Below are positions 18,123 through 27,054 of a DNA stretch of 64,000 nt, piece by piece (the stretch's first letter is position 1; every line of letters begins with the position of its first letter). A program made the translations under genes and the position numbers. The DNA is from Anaerolineae bacterium. GTDB taxonomy: Bacteria > Chloroflexota > Anaerolineae > Promineifilales > Promineifilaceae. The stretch spans positions 21,607 to 85,606 of the forward strand of contig JANQGC010000369.1 of the NCBI GenBank assembly GCA_028277515.1. Reading direction: 5' to 3'. The notes under the pieces were generated by a model. That model was given only the letters and a program-made list of their open reading frames with translations. It had not been told where the DNA came from and ran no database searches.

Positions 18123-19211
18123 ATGCTGATCGGTTTAATCATTTATGGGGATTTGTCACAAACTTCCGGTGGTTATCTTTATGACCGGCAGTTAGTGAAT
18201 CATTTGCAGGCTCAAGGGGATGAGGTACGAATCATCGCTCTACCATGGAAGAACTACGCCACGCACTTAATGGATAATCTTCGTCCAAGATTAAAGCGGA
18301 TGCTGTTACAAACCCCTTTTGATGTGCTCCTGCAAGATGAGCTAAACCATCCCTCGCTGTTCTGGTTGAACGGCCGCCTACGTCCCCACATTACCTACCC
18401 TTTGATCAGCATCGTCCACCATTTGCGCAGCAGTGAACAGCATCCTCAAAGGCCGCTGAAGCTTTACCGGTCCGTGGAGCGGAAATATCTAAACTCAGTT
18501 GACGGATTCATTGTTAACAGCAAAACCACGCGCGAGACCGTCCTGTCGCTGAGCGGTGAGTGCAAACCGCATGTCATTGCCTATCCGGCGGCCGATCATT
18601 TGCAAAGCCACATCGACCCGGAGGCGTTTCGGGAGCGGGCATTTGAACCAGGACCCTTACGGCTGCTCTTTGTAGGAAACGTGATTCCGCGTAAAGGTTT
18701 GCATCTCCTTATCGCAGCGCTGGCCGATCTTTCCCTGCAATCATGGCGTTTGGATATAATTGGCGATGCGCACATTGACGAAAAATATCGGCAAATGTTG
18801 AGAGAAACGGCCGAAGCCTACCACTTATCCAGCAATATTACCTGGCACGGCCGTGTATCCGATCAAGCCTTGCAAGACCAGGTGGCCAAGAGTCATATAC
18901 TTGTCATGCCATCAACCTATGAGGGCTTCGGCATTGTCTACCTGGAGGCTATGCGCTTTGGCCTGCCCGCCATTGGCTCTACCATTGGGGCTGCTCATGA
19001 GATCATCAACGATAGGCAGAATGGCTATCTGGTATCGCCTTATGACAAAGATGACCTGGCGAAAAAAATAAAAAAGCTTCATGAGGACCGGCATTTATTG
19101 GCCGGCATGGGTTGCGGGGCTTTGCAGTATACCCAAGCCCATCCTACCTGGGAGGCCAGTATGGAAAAGGCTCGCCAATTTTTATTGCAAATGGCCGACA
19201 GATCATCTTAA
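18123..19211 (+). CDS. GT4-family glycosyltransferase
   Basis: GT-B fold retaining glycosyltransferase of 362 residues. The N-terminal acceptor domain starts with the Gly-rich GDLSQTSGGYLYDRQLVNHL. The C-terminal donor domain has FVGNVIPRKGLHLLI and the family EX7E block in STYEGFGIVYLEAMRFGLP. No transmembrane segment is seen. It lies between the PTPS-like and methyltransferase genes, so the acceptor could be a pterin-derived or lipid compound; this is inference from context. The sugar donor cannot be assigned. Confidence 0.9.
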   Translation: MLIGLIIYGDLSQTSGGYLYDRQLVNHLQAQGDEVRIIALPWKNYATHLMDNLRPRLKRMLLQTPFDVLLQDELNHPSLFWLNGRLRPHITYPLISIVHHLRSSEQHPQRPLKLYRSVERKYLNSVDGFIVNSKTTRETVLSLSGECKPHVIAYPAADHLQSHIDPEAFRERAFEPGPLRLLFVGNVIPRKGLHLLIAALADLSLQSWRLDIIGDAHIDEKYRQMLRETAEAYHLSSNITWHGRVSDQALQDQVAKSHILVMPSTYEGFGIVYLEAMRFGLPAIGSTIGAAHEIINDRQNGYLVSPYDKDDLAKKIKKLHEDRHLLAGMGCGALQYTQAHPTWEASMEKARQFLLQMADRSS

Positions 19212-19229
19212 TTTATCAAGGATCATTCA

Positions 19230-20108
19230 TTGGCTGACCAATCGTTACCGCCTTATTCCTTTACCCGTTATTTGTCGGCGAAAAAAAGCGTGGATGACCG
19301 TGCATTAAACGCCCAGGTCTGGGAGGCAATGAGACGGTCGTTACCAGGTAAACCGTTACGCATTTTAGAAATCGGCGCGGGCATCGGCACGATGGTCGAA
19401 CGACTGGCGGAGAAGCAAGTTTTCGGCCAGGATGGCATTTATACGGCCATTGATGCCCAGGCTGCGAATATTCGAGAAGCGGACCGGCGACTGCAAACTA
19501 TTCCGTCTAATTTTTCCTTAGAGCTGGAAGCGATTGATCTCTATGATTTTACGGCCAGAGAGCAGAATGTGCGAACGTGGGATTTACTCGTCGCCCACGC
19601 TTTTTTGGACCTGGTTGATTTAAGCGAAACCTTGCCGCTGTTATTCAGCTTGTTAAATCTAGGCGGATTCTTTTATTTTACTCTGAACTTTGATGGGGAA
19701 ACGATTTTCCAACCAACAATCGATCCGGCGCTCGATGAGAAAATAATGGCGCTTTATCACCGCACAATGGATGAACGGGTCACCAACGGTCGACCTGCCG
19801 GGCATAGTCAGACCGGACGGCGATTGTTTGCAGCCATAACGGCCGCGGGAGGGGAAATCACGGCTGCCGGCAGTTCCGATTGGGTAGTTTTTGCCGGACC
19901 GCATGGTTACGCGCAAGATGAAGCCTACTTCTTACATTTCATCCTGCATACGATTCATAACGCGTTATCCGGCCATCCGCAATTGGATCCGACACGACTC
20001 ACGGCCTGGGTCACCCAACGGCATGCCCAGGTCGACGCCAGCAGATTGGTTTATGTCGCCCACCAACTTGATTTTTTTGGGCGGAAGGTCCCAAGCGCGC
20101 GCTCATAA
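19230..20108 (+). CDS. Class I SAM-dependent methyltransferase
   Basis: Protein of 292 residues starting at TTG, with RBS AAGGA 7 bp upstream. Motif I is RILEIGAGIGTMVERLAE at about residues 46-63. The central sheet and the FFYFTLNFDGETIFQP region fit a small-molecule methyltransferase. It follows the glycosyltransferase by 18 bp and ends overlapping the converging flippase-like gene by 6 bp. The target is unknown. Its tight linkage to the PTPS-like and GT4 genes suggests one pathway. Confidence 0.85.
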   Translation: MADQSLPPYSFTRYLSAKKSVDDRALNAQVWEAMRRSLPGKPLRILEIGAGIGTMVERLAEKQVFGQDGIYTAIDAQAANIREADRRLQTIPSNFSLELEAIDLYDFTAREQNVRTWDLLVAHAFLDLVDLSETLPLLFSLLNLGGFFYFTLNFDGETIFQPTIDPALDEKIMALYHRTMDERVTNGRPAGHSQTGRRLFAAITAAGGEITAAGSSDWVVFAGPHGYAQDEAYFLHFILHTIHNALSGHPQLDPTRLTAWVTQRHAQVDASRLVYVAHQLDFFGRKVPSARS

Positions 20109-21137
20109 GATTTTACCTCCTTCGGTTTGATTAAGGTTTTTTATACCCGTCATTTTTTTGCTCCCCCACCAGATGCCAATAATACCGACAAAAACATCAC
20201 GCAGACGAATGAGCAAGCTGGCGCTGATGCCGATCGCCGGATTCAACCCCATTGTACCAAAGGCCAGTGCCTGGCTGGCTTCTAACACACCAATTGCTCC
20301 AGGAAGCAGTAGAAGAATCGCAATACGCGCCGCCGTTAATGCTGTTATCAGTTGGAGCAATGTCAATGGAATTCCAAGAAAAGAAACCATCAACCAGAAC
20401 TCGCCGATCATGAGCAGAAACCCGATGATCGACATAAAAAATGCCAGAACCAGCGATCTTGGCGCCTGGCGGCAGAAGATTGTTGTCTCCTGTTCGCCCG
20501 CTTGAATGGCTATGACTACCCGCTGCAAGCGTGTCTGCCAGGTTGGAATGCTGGAAATAAGAGGTAACTTTAATAAAGTTGCAGCTAACCAGGTTAATGG
20601 TGTTTTACCGGCCCAAATAGCCAGCAAATAAAACAAGGGTATGAGCAGCAAAACGGCCGCCAACCCGGCCGCCTCTATGCTTACTACATCTCCCAATGTA
20701 CGCTGCCTGAAGATCAGAATGATCCCAACCGTCAAAAATGCAAAATTGACCAACAATTCCAACGTTTTATCGAGCGATAGGGCGGCCAGGGCCTTAGGCC
20801 GCGGCGTTCCATGCTCTTTCTCTAAAAAATACACCTGCAATGGTTCGCCGCCCATATGCGGCCCGGGTGTGAAATAACTAACGCCGAATGTGGCCATCCG
20901 GTAGCCAAACAGGGAAAAGAAAGGAATGCGTTGGCCATGACCGCGCAGAATAATCCACCAACGGCCGGTCAGGAAAATCAAAATTAAGCCATTGAGCATG
21001 ATTAACAGCATGATCTGCGACCAGCGCAGTTGTTGAATGGCAGCCACTGCATCCTCTACTGATACCGTCTGCATCACCCAGGCCAGGATCAAAAGGGCTA
21101 GAACCCAGGGTGCGAATCTAAACAGCCATTTTTTCAT
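20103..21137 (-). CDS. Flippase-like membrane protein (lysylphosphatidylglycerol synthase TM / UPF0104 family)
   Basis: Integral membrane protein of 344 residues with about eight hydrophobic helices. The block YFTPGPHMGGEPLQVYFLEKEHG is characteristic of the UPF0104/LPG-synthase transmembrane family. The soluble lysyltransferase domain of MprF is absent. I chose the ATG at 21137 (MKKWLFRF), which begins one base after the stop of the upstream gene; a longer frame would overlap that gene by more than 100 bp. Homologues are thought to move lipids or lipid-linked sugars across the membrane. Pairing with a CDP-alcohol phosphatidyltransferase supports a lipid role. Confidence 0.85.
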   Translation of the reverse strand: MKKWLFRFAPWVLALLILAWVMQTVSVEDAVAAIQQLRWSQIMLLIMLNGLILIFLTGRWWIILRGHGQRIPFFSLFGYRMATFGVSYFTPGPHMGGEPLQVYFLEKEHGTPRPKALAALSLDKTLELLVNFAFLTVGIILIFRQRTLGDVVSIEAAGLAAVLLLIPLFYLLAIWAGKTPLTWLAATLLKLPLISSIPTWQTRLQRVVIAIQAGEQETTIFCRQAPRSLVLAFFMSIIGFLLMIGEFWLMVSFLGIPLTLLQLITALTAARIAILLLLPGAIGVLEASQALAFGTMGLNPAIGISASLLIRLRDVFVGIIGIWWGSKKMTGIKNLNQTEGGKIL

Positions 21138-21138
21138 G

Positions 21139-22335
21139 CTAATCACTTTTTGACCCTCTGCGCTGGAGAATAAAATCCTCCTCCGGCTGCCATAGTGACA
21201 TAAGGCCGCTGCCCAGCAGAGCGAGGCACATGGCGCAAACCAGCGCCAGGCCATTGGTCCAGACTAATCCACGGGTTGCGATGTCAAAACCAATAGGGAA
21301 AAGAAGCATGATAGCTCCTATCCTGCCGGCGAGGCCCAAAAACACCATGATTGCAGCACACACGGCCGTCACACTTAGGATAGCCGCAAATAATCCCGGC
21401 AGAGGAACGCCCCATGAAAACAGCAAATCGGCCCAGTCTTGCGGCATATACCAGGGCTGGGCTGCCAACAAAATCATCACCATGGCGATCGCTAATAATA
21501 GGCGCCACAATGGCGGAAGCCAAAGAGCCATTATTTGATATAAAGTTCGTTGGATTAAAAGATAGGCAGGTTCTTCCCCGTTCAGAATTCCGGCCGTGAA
21601 CAGCCAATCCCTGACAAAGCCCAAGAGCAGAGGAACCGCCATCACTATGGCGGCCAATGTGGCCATTTGCGGCGGAACGATAGGCCACAAGACAACGGTC
21701 ATCATACCCATTAACATGCCGGCCATCACCCGTCGATGCACGCTTGGCGGCAGGTCATAAACTGGTTTATCCAAACGCCTACGCCACCAGATTCCCAGTA
21801 AAAAAAGATAACGGGCGAAGGCGACGATCAAGAACAAAAAGGGTAATTGGCCGTAGTGGATAGCTAACAGGCTGATCACGGCAACGCCTAACCCGTCAAA
21901 TTCCATATCCAGCCGCCGGCCCAATACGGTAACCTGGTCAACACGACGGGCGACATAGCCATCCGTCCAATCGGCAATACTGGCAGCAGTATACAGCAGG
22001 GCGATAATCCAAGCCAGGGGGACAGAGGGTTCAGGCAAAAGCAGAAAGCCGGCGAGTAATCCGATCACCAAACCGCGAAACAACGAAAGCTGGTTGCCAG
22101 GCCCAAAGGTAGGAAACAAATCACGCTCTTGTGGCCGATGATTCAGGGATAAGCGGCGTCTTAACACCCACAGGCAATAAATCAATACCCCACCGGATAA
22201 GAACAGCCATTGCCAGGCATTTTGAAACCAGGTGCTGAGCAGCGTAAATGCCGCCAGCCAAATGATTAACCAAACCAAGGCTAAGCGCAACCAGGAACGC
22301 TGCAAGGAGTAAAAAGAAAATTGCTGTACTGTCAT
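21139..22335 (-). CDS. CDP-alcohol phosphatidyltransferase with extra C-terminal DoxX-like membrane domain
   Basis: Membrane enzyme of 398 residues. The CDP-OH-P signature DWTDGYVARR...GRRLDMEFDG is visible in the first half, with all four expected aspartates. After it comes a second membrane half resembling DoxX-type proteins (LLFSWGVPLP... GLAGRIGAIMLLFPIG). The start was set at the ATG 22335 because a strong promoter lies just upstream and a longer frame would start before that promoter. The lipid head group is unknown. It is directly followed by the flippase-like gene. Confidence 0.82.
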   Translation of the reverse strand: MTVQQFSFYSLQRSWLRLALVWLIIWLAAFTLLSTWFQNAWQWLFLSGGVLIYCLWVLRRRLSLNHRPQERDLFPTFGPGNQLSLFRGLVIGLLAGFLLLPEPSVPLAWIIALLYTAASIADWTDGYVARRVDQVTVLGRRLDMEFDGLGVAVISLLAIHYGQLPFLFLIVAFARYLFLLGIWWRRRLDKPVYDLPPSVHRRVMAGMLMGMMTVVLWPIVPPQMATLAAIVMAVPLLLGFVRDWLFTAGILNGEEPAYLLIQRTLYQIMALWLPPLWRLLLAIAMVMILLAAQPWYMPQDWADLLFSWGVPLPGLFAAILSVTAVCAAIMVFLGLAGRIGAIMLLFPIGFDIATRGLVWTNGLALVCAMCLALLGSGLMSLWQPEEDFILQRRGSKSD

Positions 22336-22353
22336 TTGCACTTTAAAAGCATC

Positions 22354-22382
22354 ACTATAATTTGCCCCATGCACTTTGTCAA
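22354..22382 (-). promoter_or_regulatory. Sigma70-type promoter for the CDP-alcohol phosphatidyltransferase gene
   Basis: On the minus strand: TTGACA (22382-22377), 17-nt spacer, TATAGT (22359-22354). It fires toward the ATG at 22335, leaving a leader of roughly 12 nt. A plus-strand TATAAT (22406-22411) nearby may serve the divergent hydratase gene, but its -35 is not clear. Confidence 0.7.
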
Positions 22383-22471
22383 ATGCGTTAAAAAGTAGGC
22401 GCGGATATAATTTTGTTACGGATGCCAATATGAAATGGATGGCATTTTTAACAAAATTCAGGAGTTATCAG

Positions 22472-23263
22472 ATGACCAAACTTGTGATTACGCAGCAACG
22501 GGACACAATTTATGAAATTGTATTGAATCGTCCTGATAAACGGAATGCGCTGAATCAACCCTTATATCACGCTTTTGATGAGGCGATTGGGCTTGCCGGG
22601 CGGGCCGAAGGCGTGCGGGCTGTGCTCATTCGCGGCCAGGGCAAAGCATTTTCGGCCGGCATTGATGTCACGGATTTTCTGCAACTGCCCCAAAAATATG
22701 GCGCAAACTGGCAGCAAAAAGCGCGGACAATTACCGACGATTACCAGCGCGTTTTGACGCGCTTAGAAAGATTGGAGCTGCCCACTATCGCCCTGCTGCA
22801 TGGGCATTGTTTGGGACTGGCTATGGAACTGGCCCTGGCATGTGATATGCGCATCGGTGAAGAAGGGACAAAACTTGGCCTGCCGGAAACGCGTTTGGGC
22901 CTTATCCCGGATGTGGGCGGCACAACCCGTCTCACCCGTCTCGTCGGGCCGGCCCGCGCTAAGGAATTGATCTTCACAGGAAAAACCATTGATGCGCAGC
23001 AAGCGGAGCAGTGGGGCATCCTTAACTACGTTGTACCCTCAGGGGAACTGATTCATAAAGGAGACGAGTTAGCCAAAGAAATCGCCCAGGCCGCGCCTTT
23101 AGCGGTTGGCATGGCCAAACGGGTTATTGATGGCCTGGCCGATATTGATCGCGGATTGATGCTGGAAGGGTGGGCGCAAAGCCAGCTTCTCAGCACCGAA
23201 GATTTCATGGAAGGGACGCAGAGCTTCTTGATACGGCGCGAGCCGGAATTTAAGGGTCAATAA
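22472..23263 (+). CDS. Enoyl-CoA hydratase/isomerase family protein
   Basis: Crotonase-fold protein of 263 residues. Oxyanion-hole segments are KAFSAGIDVTDF and HGHCLGLAMELALACDMRI. The catalytic-Glu region GLPETRLGLIPDVGGTTRL is conserved. Start chosen at 22472 (MTKLVITQQ) because AGGAG lies 6 bp upstream. It stands alone, diverging from the lipid gene and converging with galE, so the exact acyl-CoA substrate is open. Confidence 0.9.
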   Translation: MTKLVITQQRDTIYEIVLNRPDKRNALNQPLYHAFDEAIGLAGRAEGVRAVLIRGQGKAFSAGIDVTDFLQLPQKYGANWQQKARTITDDYQRVLTRLERLELPTIALLHGHCLGLAMELALACDMRIGEEGTKLGLPETRLGLIPDVGGTTRLTRLVGPARAKELIFTGKTIDAQQAEQWGILNYVVPSGELIHKGDELAKEIAQAAPLAVGMAKRVIDGLADIDRGLMLEGWAQSQLLSTEDFMEGTQSFLIRREPEFKGQ

Positions 23264-23339
23264 GCTAGTCGATAGCCTTGTAAAGTTGGAGAATGCGAAC
23301 GCGCAATTCGGGCGAAATGCGCTACAAAGGGTCGATAAG

Positions 23340-24365
23340 CTAGTCAAAACCATCAGGGTTTTGAGATTGCCAACGCCAGGCATCGACGCACATATCATTC
23401 AAATCGCGCTCGGCGATCCAGCCCAGTTCTCGTTCCGCCTTGCTGGAGTCGGCATAGGATACAGCCAAATCACCGGGGCGTCTGGACATGATCTGATAGG
23501 GAATTTTCTGGCCGCAGGCCTTTTCAAAAGCGGCCAATACTTCCAGAACAGAACTCCCTTTTCCCGTGCTGAGATTGTAGGTGACCAGGCCCGAACCGGA
23601 GGCCAGTTTGGGTAAGGCCATAACATGAGCGTTTGCCAGATCGACAACATGAATATAATCGCGGATGCCCGTGCCATCCGGGGTAGGATAATCATCGCCA
23701 AATACGCGCAAGTAGGGACGTTTGCCGACCGCCACTTGAGTCAGGTATGGAAGGAGGTTGGCGGGGATACCGTTGGGATCTTCTCCGATTCGGCCGCTTG
23801 TATGGGCGCCAATGGGATTGAAATAACGCAAGATAGCGATATTCCACTCATTGTCGGAGACATATAAATCGCGCAGTACATCTTCCATCATCTGCTTGGT
23901 ACGGCCGTAAGGATTGGCCGCAGGCAGCAAAGGAAACTCTTCCAACAACGGCATTTCCTGAGCATCGCCATACACCGTTGCCGAAGAGCTAAAAACAATA
24001 TTCTTCACTCCATAGGCGCGCATCACGTCACAAAGCTGCAAAGTCCCGGTCACATTATTGTGATAGTAATGTAGTGGATGGGCAACGGATTCAGCTACCG
24101 CTTTTAATGCTGCGAAATGGATCACCGCATCAATTGGCGCTCCTGCAAACACTTCGCGCAACGCCTTTTCATCTAGAATATCAACCTGGTGAAAAGTTAA
24201 AGGTTTTCCGGTTATCTCTTGAACGCGACTCAAGGATTCCTGGCTGCTGTTATCCAGGTTATCGACAATCACCACTTCATATCCGGCATTGAGCAGTTCC
24301 AAAGCCGTGTGGCTGCCGATATAACCGGCTCCCCCCGTTAACAATATGCGATTCAAATCAGCCAA
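23340..24365 (-). CDS. galE: UDP-glucose 4-epimerase
   Basis: Extended SDR enzyme of 341 residues interconverting UDP-glucose and UDP-galactose. NAD-binding GGAGYIG is at residues 11-17. The catalytic pair is in NPYGRTKQMMED with the SSSATVYG serine block before it. DYPTPDGTGIRDYIHV is a GalE signature. The start is TTG (24365) with GAGGT about 7 bp upstream, and it overlaps the end of the pabB-pabC gene by 13 bp, implying translational coupling. It could supply sugars for envelope glycans. Confidence 0.95.
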   Translation of the reverse strand: MADLNRILLTGGAGYIGSHTALELLNAGYEVVIVDNLDNSSQESLSRVQEITGKPLTFHQVDILDEKALREVFAGAPIDAVIHFAALKAVAESVAHPLHYYHNNVTGTLQLCDVMRAYGVKNIVFSSSATVYGDAQEMPLLEEFPLLPAANPYGRTKQMMEDVLRDLYVSDNEWNIAILRYFNPIGAHTSGRIGEDPNGIPANLLPYLTQVAVGKRPYLRVFGDDYPTPDGTGIRDYIHVVDLANAHVMALPKLASGSGLVTYNLSTGKGSSVLEVLAAFEKACGQKIPYQIMSRRPGDLAVSYADSSKAERELGWIAERDLNDMCVDAWRWQSQNPDGFD

Positions 24366-26182
24366 TTTGATACCTCATCTATTAATTTAACCTTGACCCA
24401 CTTACGCACGGAATTGATTAAATAAAGATTGCGGCAATGCTGCAAGTCAGAAATTTTTAAAACCCTCTCTGTAATCCTTTTCTGGTCCAGCAAATACCGG
24501 CGAAACGTGCCGGCCAACAAACCAGAAGAAACCGGTGGCGTAAAAAGGCGGCCATCCAATTCCAACACAATATTAGCGTTGGTTGCTTCTGTTAATTCAT
24601 CTCGTTCGTTCCACAGTAGGACTTCATCACAATCCGGGCGTGAAGCGAGTGCTTCCTCGTAAATCTTGCGTCGGGTCGTCTTATGGTACAGCCAGATTTC
24701 ATTAGAATCCACTGCTTCTGACGCTAAACCCACGCGTACCGGCTCTATCATAGGCGCTTCAGCTAACGAAACAGCTTGCGATTTGATCCGGCCGTCGCTG
24801 GATAATAGTATGCGAACTTTATGAGGCACAGAAAGCTCACTTGACAACTCATTCAGTTGATCCTGAAGCTGTGGAAGATTCAGCGAGTAGTCAAAATAAT
24901 CGGCCGAACGCCTCAAACGATCCAGATGATAATCAAGCAGGAAATATTCTTCCCCAGGCGTCCAAAGCAACGTTTCCAGAAGGTCAAAATCAGGCTGCCG
25001 GCGATTTAACACGGCTGATTTTAAGCGGCATTCTTCATACTCAGCCAGGACGTCGGAATCCCAAACGATTCCGCTGCCCACACCATACCGGGCCGTGTTC
25101 GTTTCACGGTCAATCACAACTGTGCGAATAGCCACATTAAACTGAGCCTGACGCCCCGGCCCCCAATATCCGATAGCGCCCGTATAAACGCCCCTGGGCA
25201 GCGGTTCCAACTCGCGGATGATTTCCATCGTTCTAACTTTAGGCGCACCGGTAATCGACGCGCAGGGGAACATCGCTTCCATCATATCAGGCAGGGATGC
25301 ATCGCTTTCGGCCGTTACGGTCGAGGTCATTTGCAGCAATGTGGGGTACTTTTCCACAGTGAACAGGTCAGGAACCTTCACGCTGCCAATTTTGGCGATG
25401 CGGCCGAAATCATTGCGAATCATATCGACAATCATCACATTTTCCGCCCGGTTTTTGGCGGAATTTTGCAGCTCTATAATACTCTGGCGATCTTCCTCTA
25501 AGGTGCGCCCACGATGGGCTGTGCCCTTCATCGGCCGCGATGTGAGCCGGTTTCCTTCAACCCGGAAGAACAATTCTGGGGAGGCCGAACAAATGACATG
25601 GCTGCCTACATCCAAATAGGCCGCATACTCCCCCCTTTGGGCCTGGCTCAAATCCCAAAACAAACCTTGGGGATCCCCGCTAAATTCGGTTTTTAGCCGC
25701 ATGGTGTAATTTACCTGGTAGGTATCCCCGCGTGCAATATAAGATTTGATGCTTTTTATCGCCTGAGTATACTCCTCCTCGCTCAAGCTCATCTGCCATT
25801 TCCCTAGCTGGTATGTACCCCCAGCCGATAAAAGGGAGGGATACGAATGGCTTGTTTCTGGCCGTTCATACAATCCAAACCACAATAATGGTCCGTATCC
25901 TTCCTGAGCCGGATTCACGGCCAAATCATAAGCTGCCGCCGCTTCATAAGCCATGAAACCGGCTGCAAAAATGCCGCTTTGGGAAACCGCCTTTTCAATT
26001 TCCCTTAGAGTGGATTGGACTTCATGCGCCTCGTTAGTAACGAAAACATGCACCGGATGGTTGAAGGACAGCCAGCGCCGACCGTCCTGTAATATTATTC
26101 GGCCGTATGCCGGTGACGATCCCACGCTTTGCTGAGCATCTACCGATCTATTCGATAAAGTTTTTTCTAGCGTCTTGGGCAT
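24353..26182 (-). CDS. pabB: Aminodeoxychorismate synthase component I fused to aminodeoxychorismate lyase
   Basis: Bifunctional protein of 609 residues for p-aminobenzoate synthesis in the folate pathway. Residues 1 to about 390 are the chorismate-utilising PabB domain (GTAHRGRTLEEDRQ, MIRNDFGRI, FPCASITGAPK). Residues about 400-609 are a class IV aminotransferase-fold lyase (DYHLDRLRRSADYF, ELTEATNANIVLELDG, SGLLAGTFRR). Such PabBC fusions are known. It starts 3 bp after the proC stop codon and overlaps galE at its end. The glutaminase PabA is not in the window. Confidence 0.93.
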   Translation of the reverse strand: MPKTLEKTLSNRSVDAQQSVGSSPAYGRIILQDGRRWLSFNHPVHVFVTNEAHEVQSTLREIEKAVSQSGIFAAGFMAYEAAAAYDLAVNPAQEGYGPLLWFGLYERPETSHSYPSLLSAGGTYQLGKWQMSLSEEEYTQAIKSIKSYIARGDTYQVNYTMRLKTEFSGDPQGLFWDLSQAQRGEYAAYLDVGSHVICSASPELFFRVEGNRLTSRPMKGTAHRGRTLEEDRQSIIELQNSAKNRAENVMIVDMIRNDFGRIAKIGSVKVPDLFTVEKYPTLLQMTSTVTAESDASLPDMMEAMFPCASITGAPKVRTMEIIRELEPLPRGVYTGAIGYWGPGRQAQFNVAIRTVVIDRETNTARYGVGSGIVWDSDVLAEYEECRLKSAVLNRRQPDFDLLETLLWTPGEEYFLLDYHLDRLRRSADYFDYSLNLPQLQDQLNELSSELSVPHKVRILLSSDGRIKSQAVSLAEAPMIEPVRVGLASEAVDSNEIWLYHKTTRRKIYEEALASRPDCDEVLLWNERDELTEATNANIVLELDGRLFTPPVSSGLLAGTFRRYLLDQKRITERVLKISDLQHCRNLYLINSVRKWVKVKLIDEVSNWLI

Positions 26183-26184
26183 TA

Positions 26185-27024
26185 TTATAAGCTGGGGTCC
26201 TTAACCTCTTCCCCTCTGCCCAAGGCCACTGACCGTTCATATGCCGCCCAAATGCCGCGTGAGATGACCGTGCGCAGACCCCCCTTTTCCATGTGGTAAA
26301 GGGCAGCGGCCGTCGTTCCGCCCGGAGACGTCACCTGATTGCGAAGTTCGGCCACATGTTTGCCGGACCGCAGCGCATACTCAACTGATCCAAGCATCGT
26401 TTGGAAAACCAGTTTTCTTGCTACATGGCGGGAAAAACCGAGATGGACGCCGGCATCAATCAGGGCCTCCATCATCATGAAAATATATCCTGGCCCCGAT
26501 CCGCTCAGAGCCGTAGCCATATCGAGATAGCTCTCCTGCTCGACAAAAATCTCCTCACCAAGGGAGCCTAAGATAGCCCCGGCCTGCTCTTTATGCTCGT
26601 CACTCACCTCTGCCGTCGCTGTCCAAACCGTAATACCCATACCGATTTGGGCCGGCGTGTTGGGCATCGCGCGCACGACCGACGCATGCGCCGCGCCATC
26701 GGCTAATTTCTTAATTGGTGCGCCGGCGATGATGGAGAGCAGCAGATCCTGGCGGCGTAAATGGCCGCGGATTTCGGGCAGCACATAGGGGATACTTTGC
26801 GGTTTTATGGAAAGAATGACGATCTGGCCATCTTCGGCCGCCTGCCGGTTATCTTGAGTCGCCGCGACACCATATTGTTCTGATAGAAATTTGACTCTTT
26901 TGTCCCAGGGGTCGGCGGCGATTATCTGATCCGGTTGGACGATATTTTGGCCCAGGAGACCGCGGATCATGGCTTCACCCATGGTTCCCGCCCCGATAAA
27001 TGAAATTTTTTGGTCGTTAAACAT
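26185..27024 (-). CDS. proC: Pyrroline-5-carboxylate reductase
   Basis: Last enzyme of proline synthesis, reducing P5C with NAD(P)H. Rossmann motif GAGTMGEAM is at residues 11-19. The C-terminal signature ELRNQVTSPGGTTAAALYHME is complete. Length 279 fits. It is followed at once by the pabB-pabC gene, so the two are probably cotranscribed. Confidence 0.96.
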   Translation of the reverse strand: MFNDQKISFIGAGTMGEAMIRGLLGQNIVQPDQIIAADPWDKRVKFLSEQYGVAATQDNRQAAEDGQIVILSIKPQSIPYVLPEIRGHLRRQDLLLSIIAGAPIKKLADGAAHASVVRAMPNTPAQIGMGITVWTATAEVSDEHKEQAGAILGSLGEEIFVEQESYLDMATALSGSGPGYIFMMMEALIDAGVHLGFSRHVARKLVFQTMLGSVEYALRSGKHVAELRNQVTSPGGTTAAALYHMEKGGLRTVISRGIWAAYERSVALGRGEEVKDPSL

Positions 27025-27054
27025 AGATTGCGCACCAATCCTTTATTGGATTTT

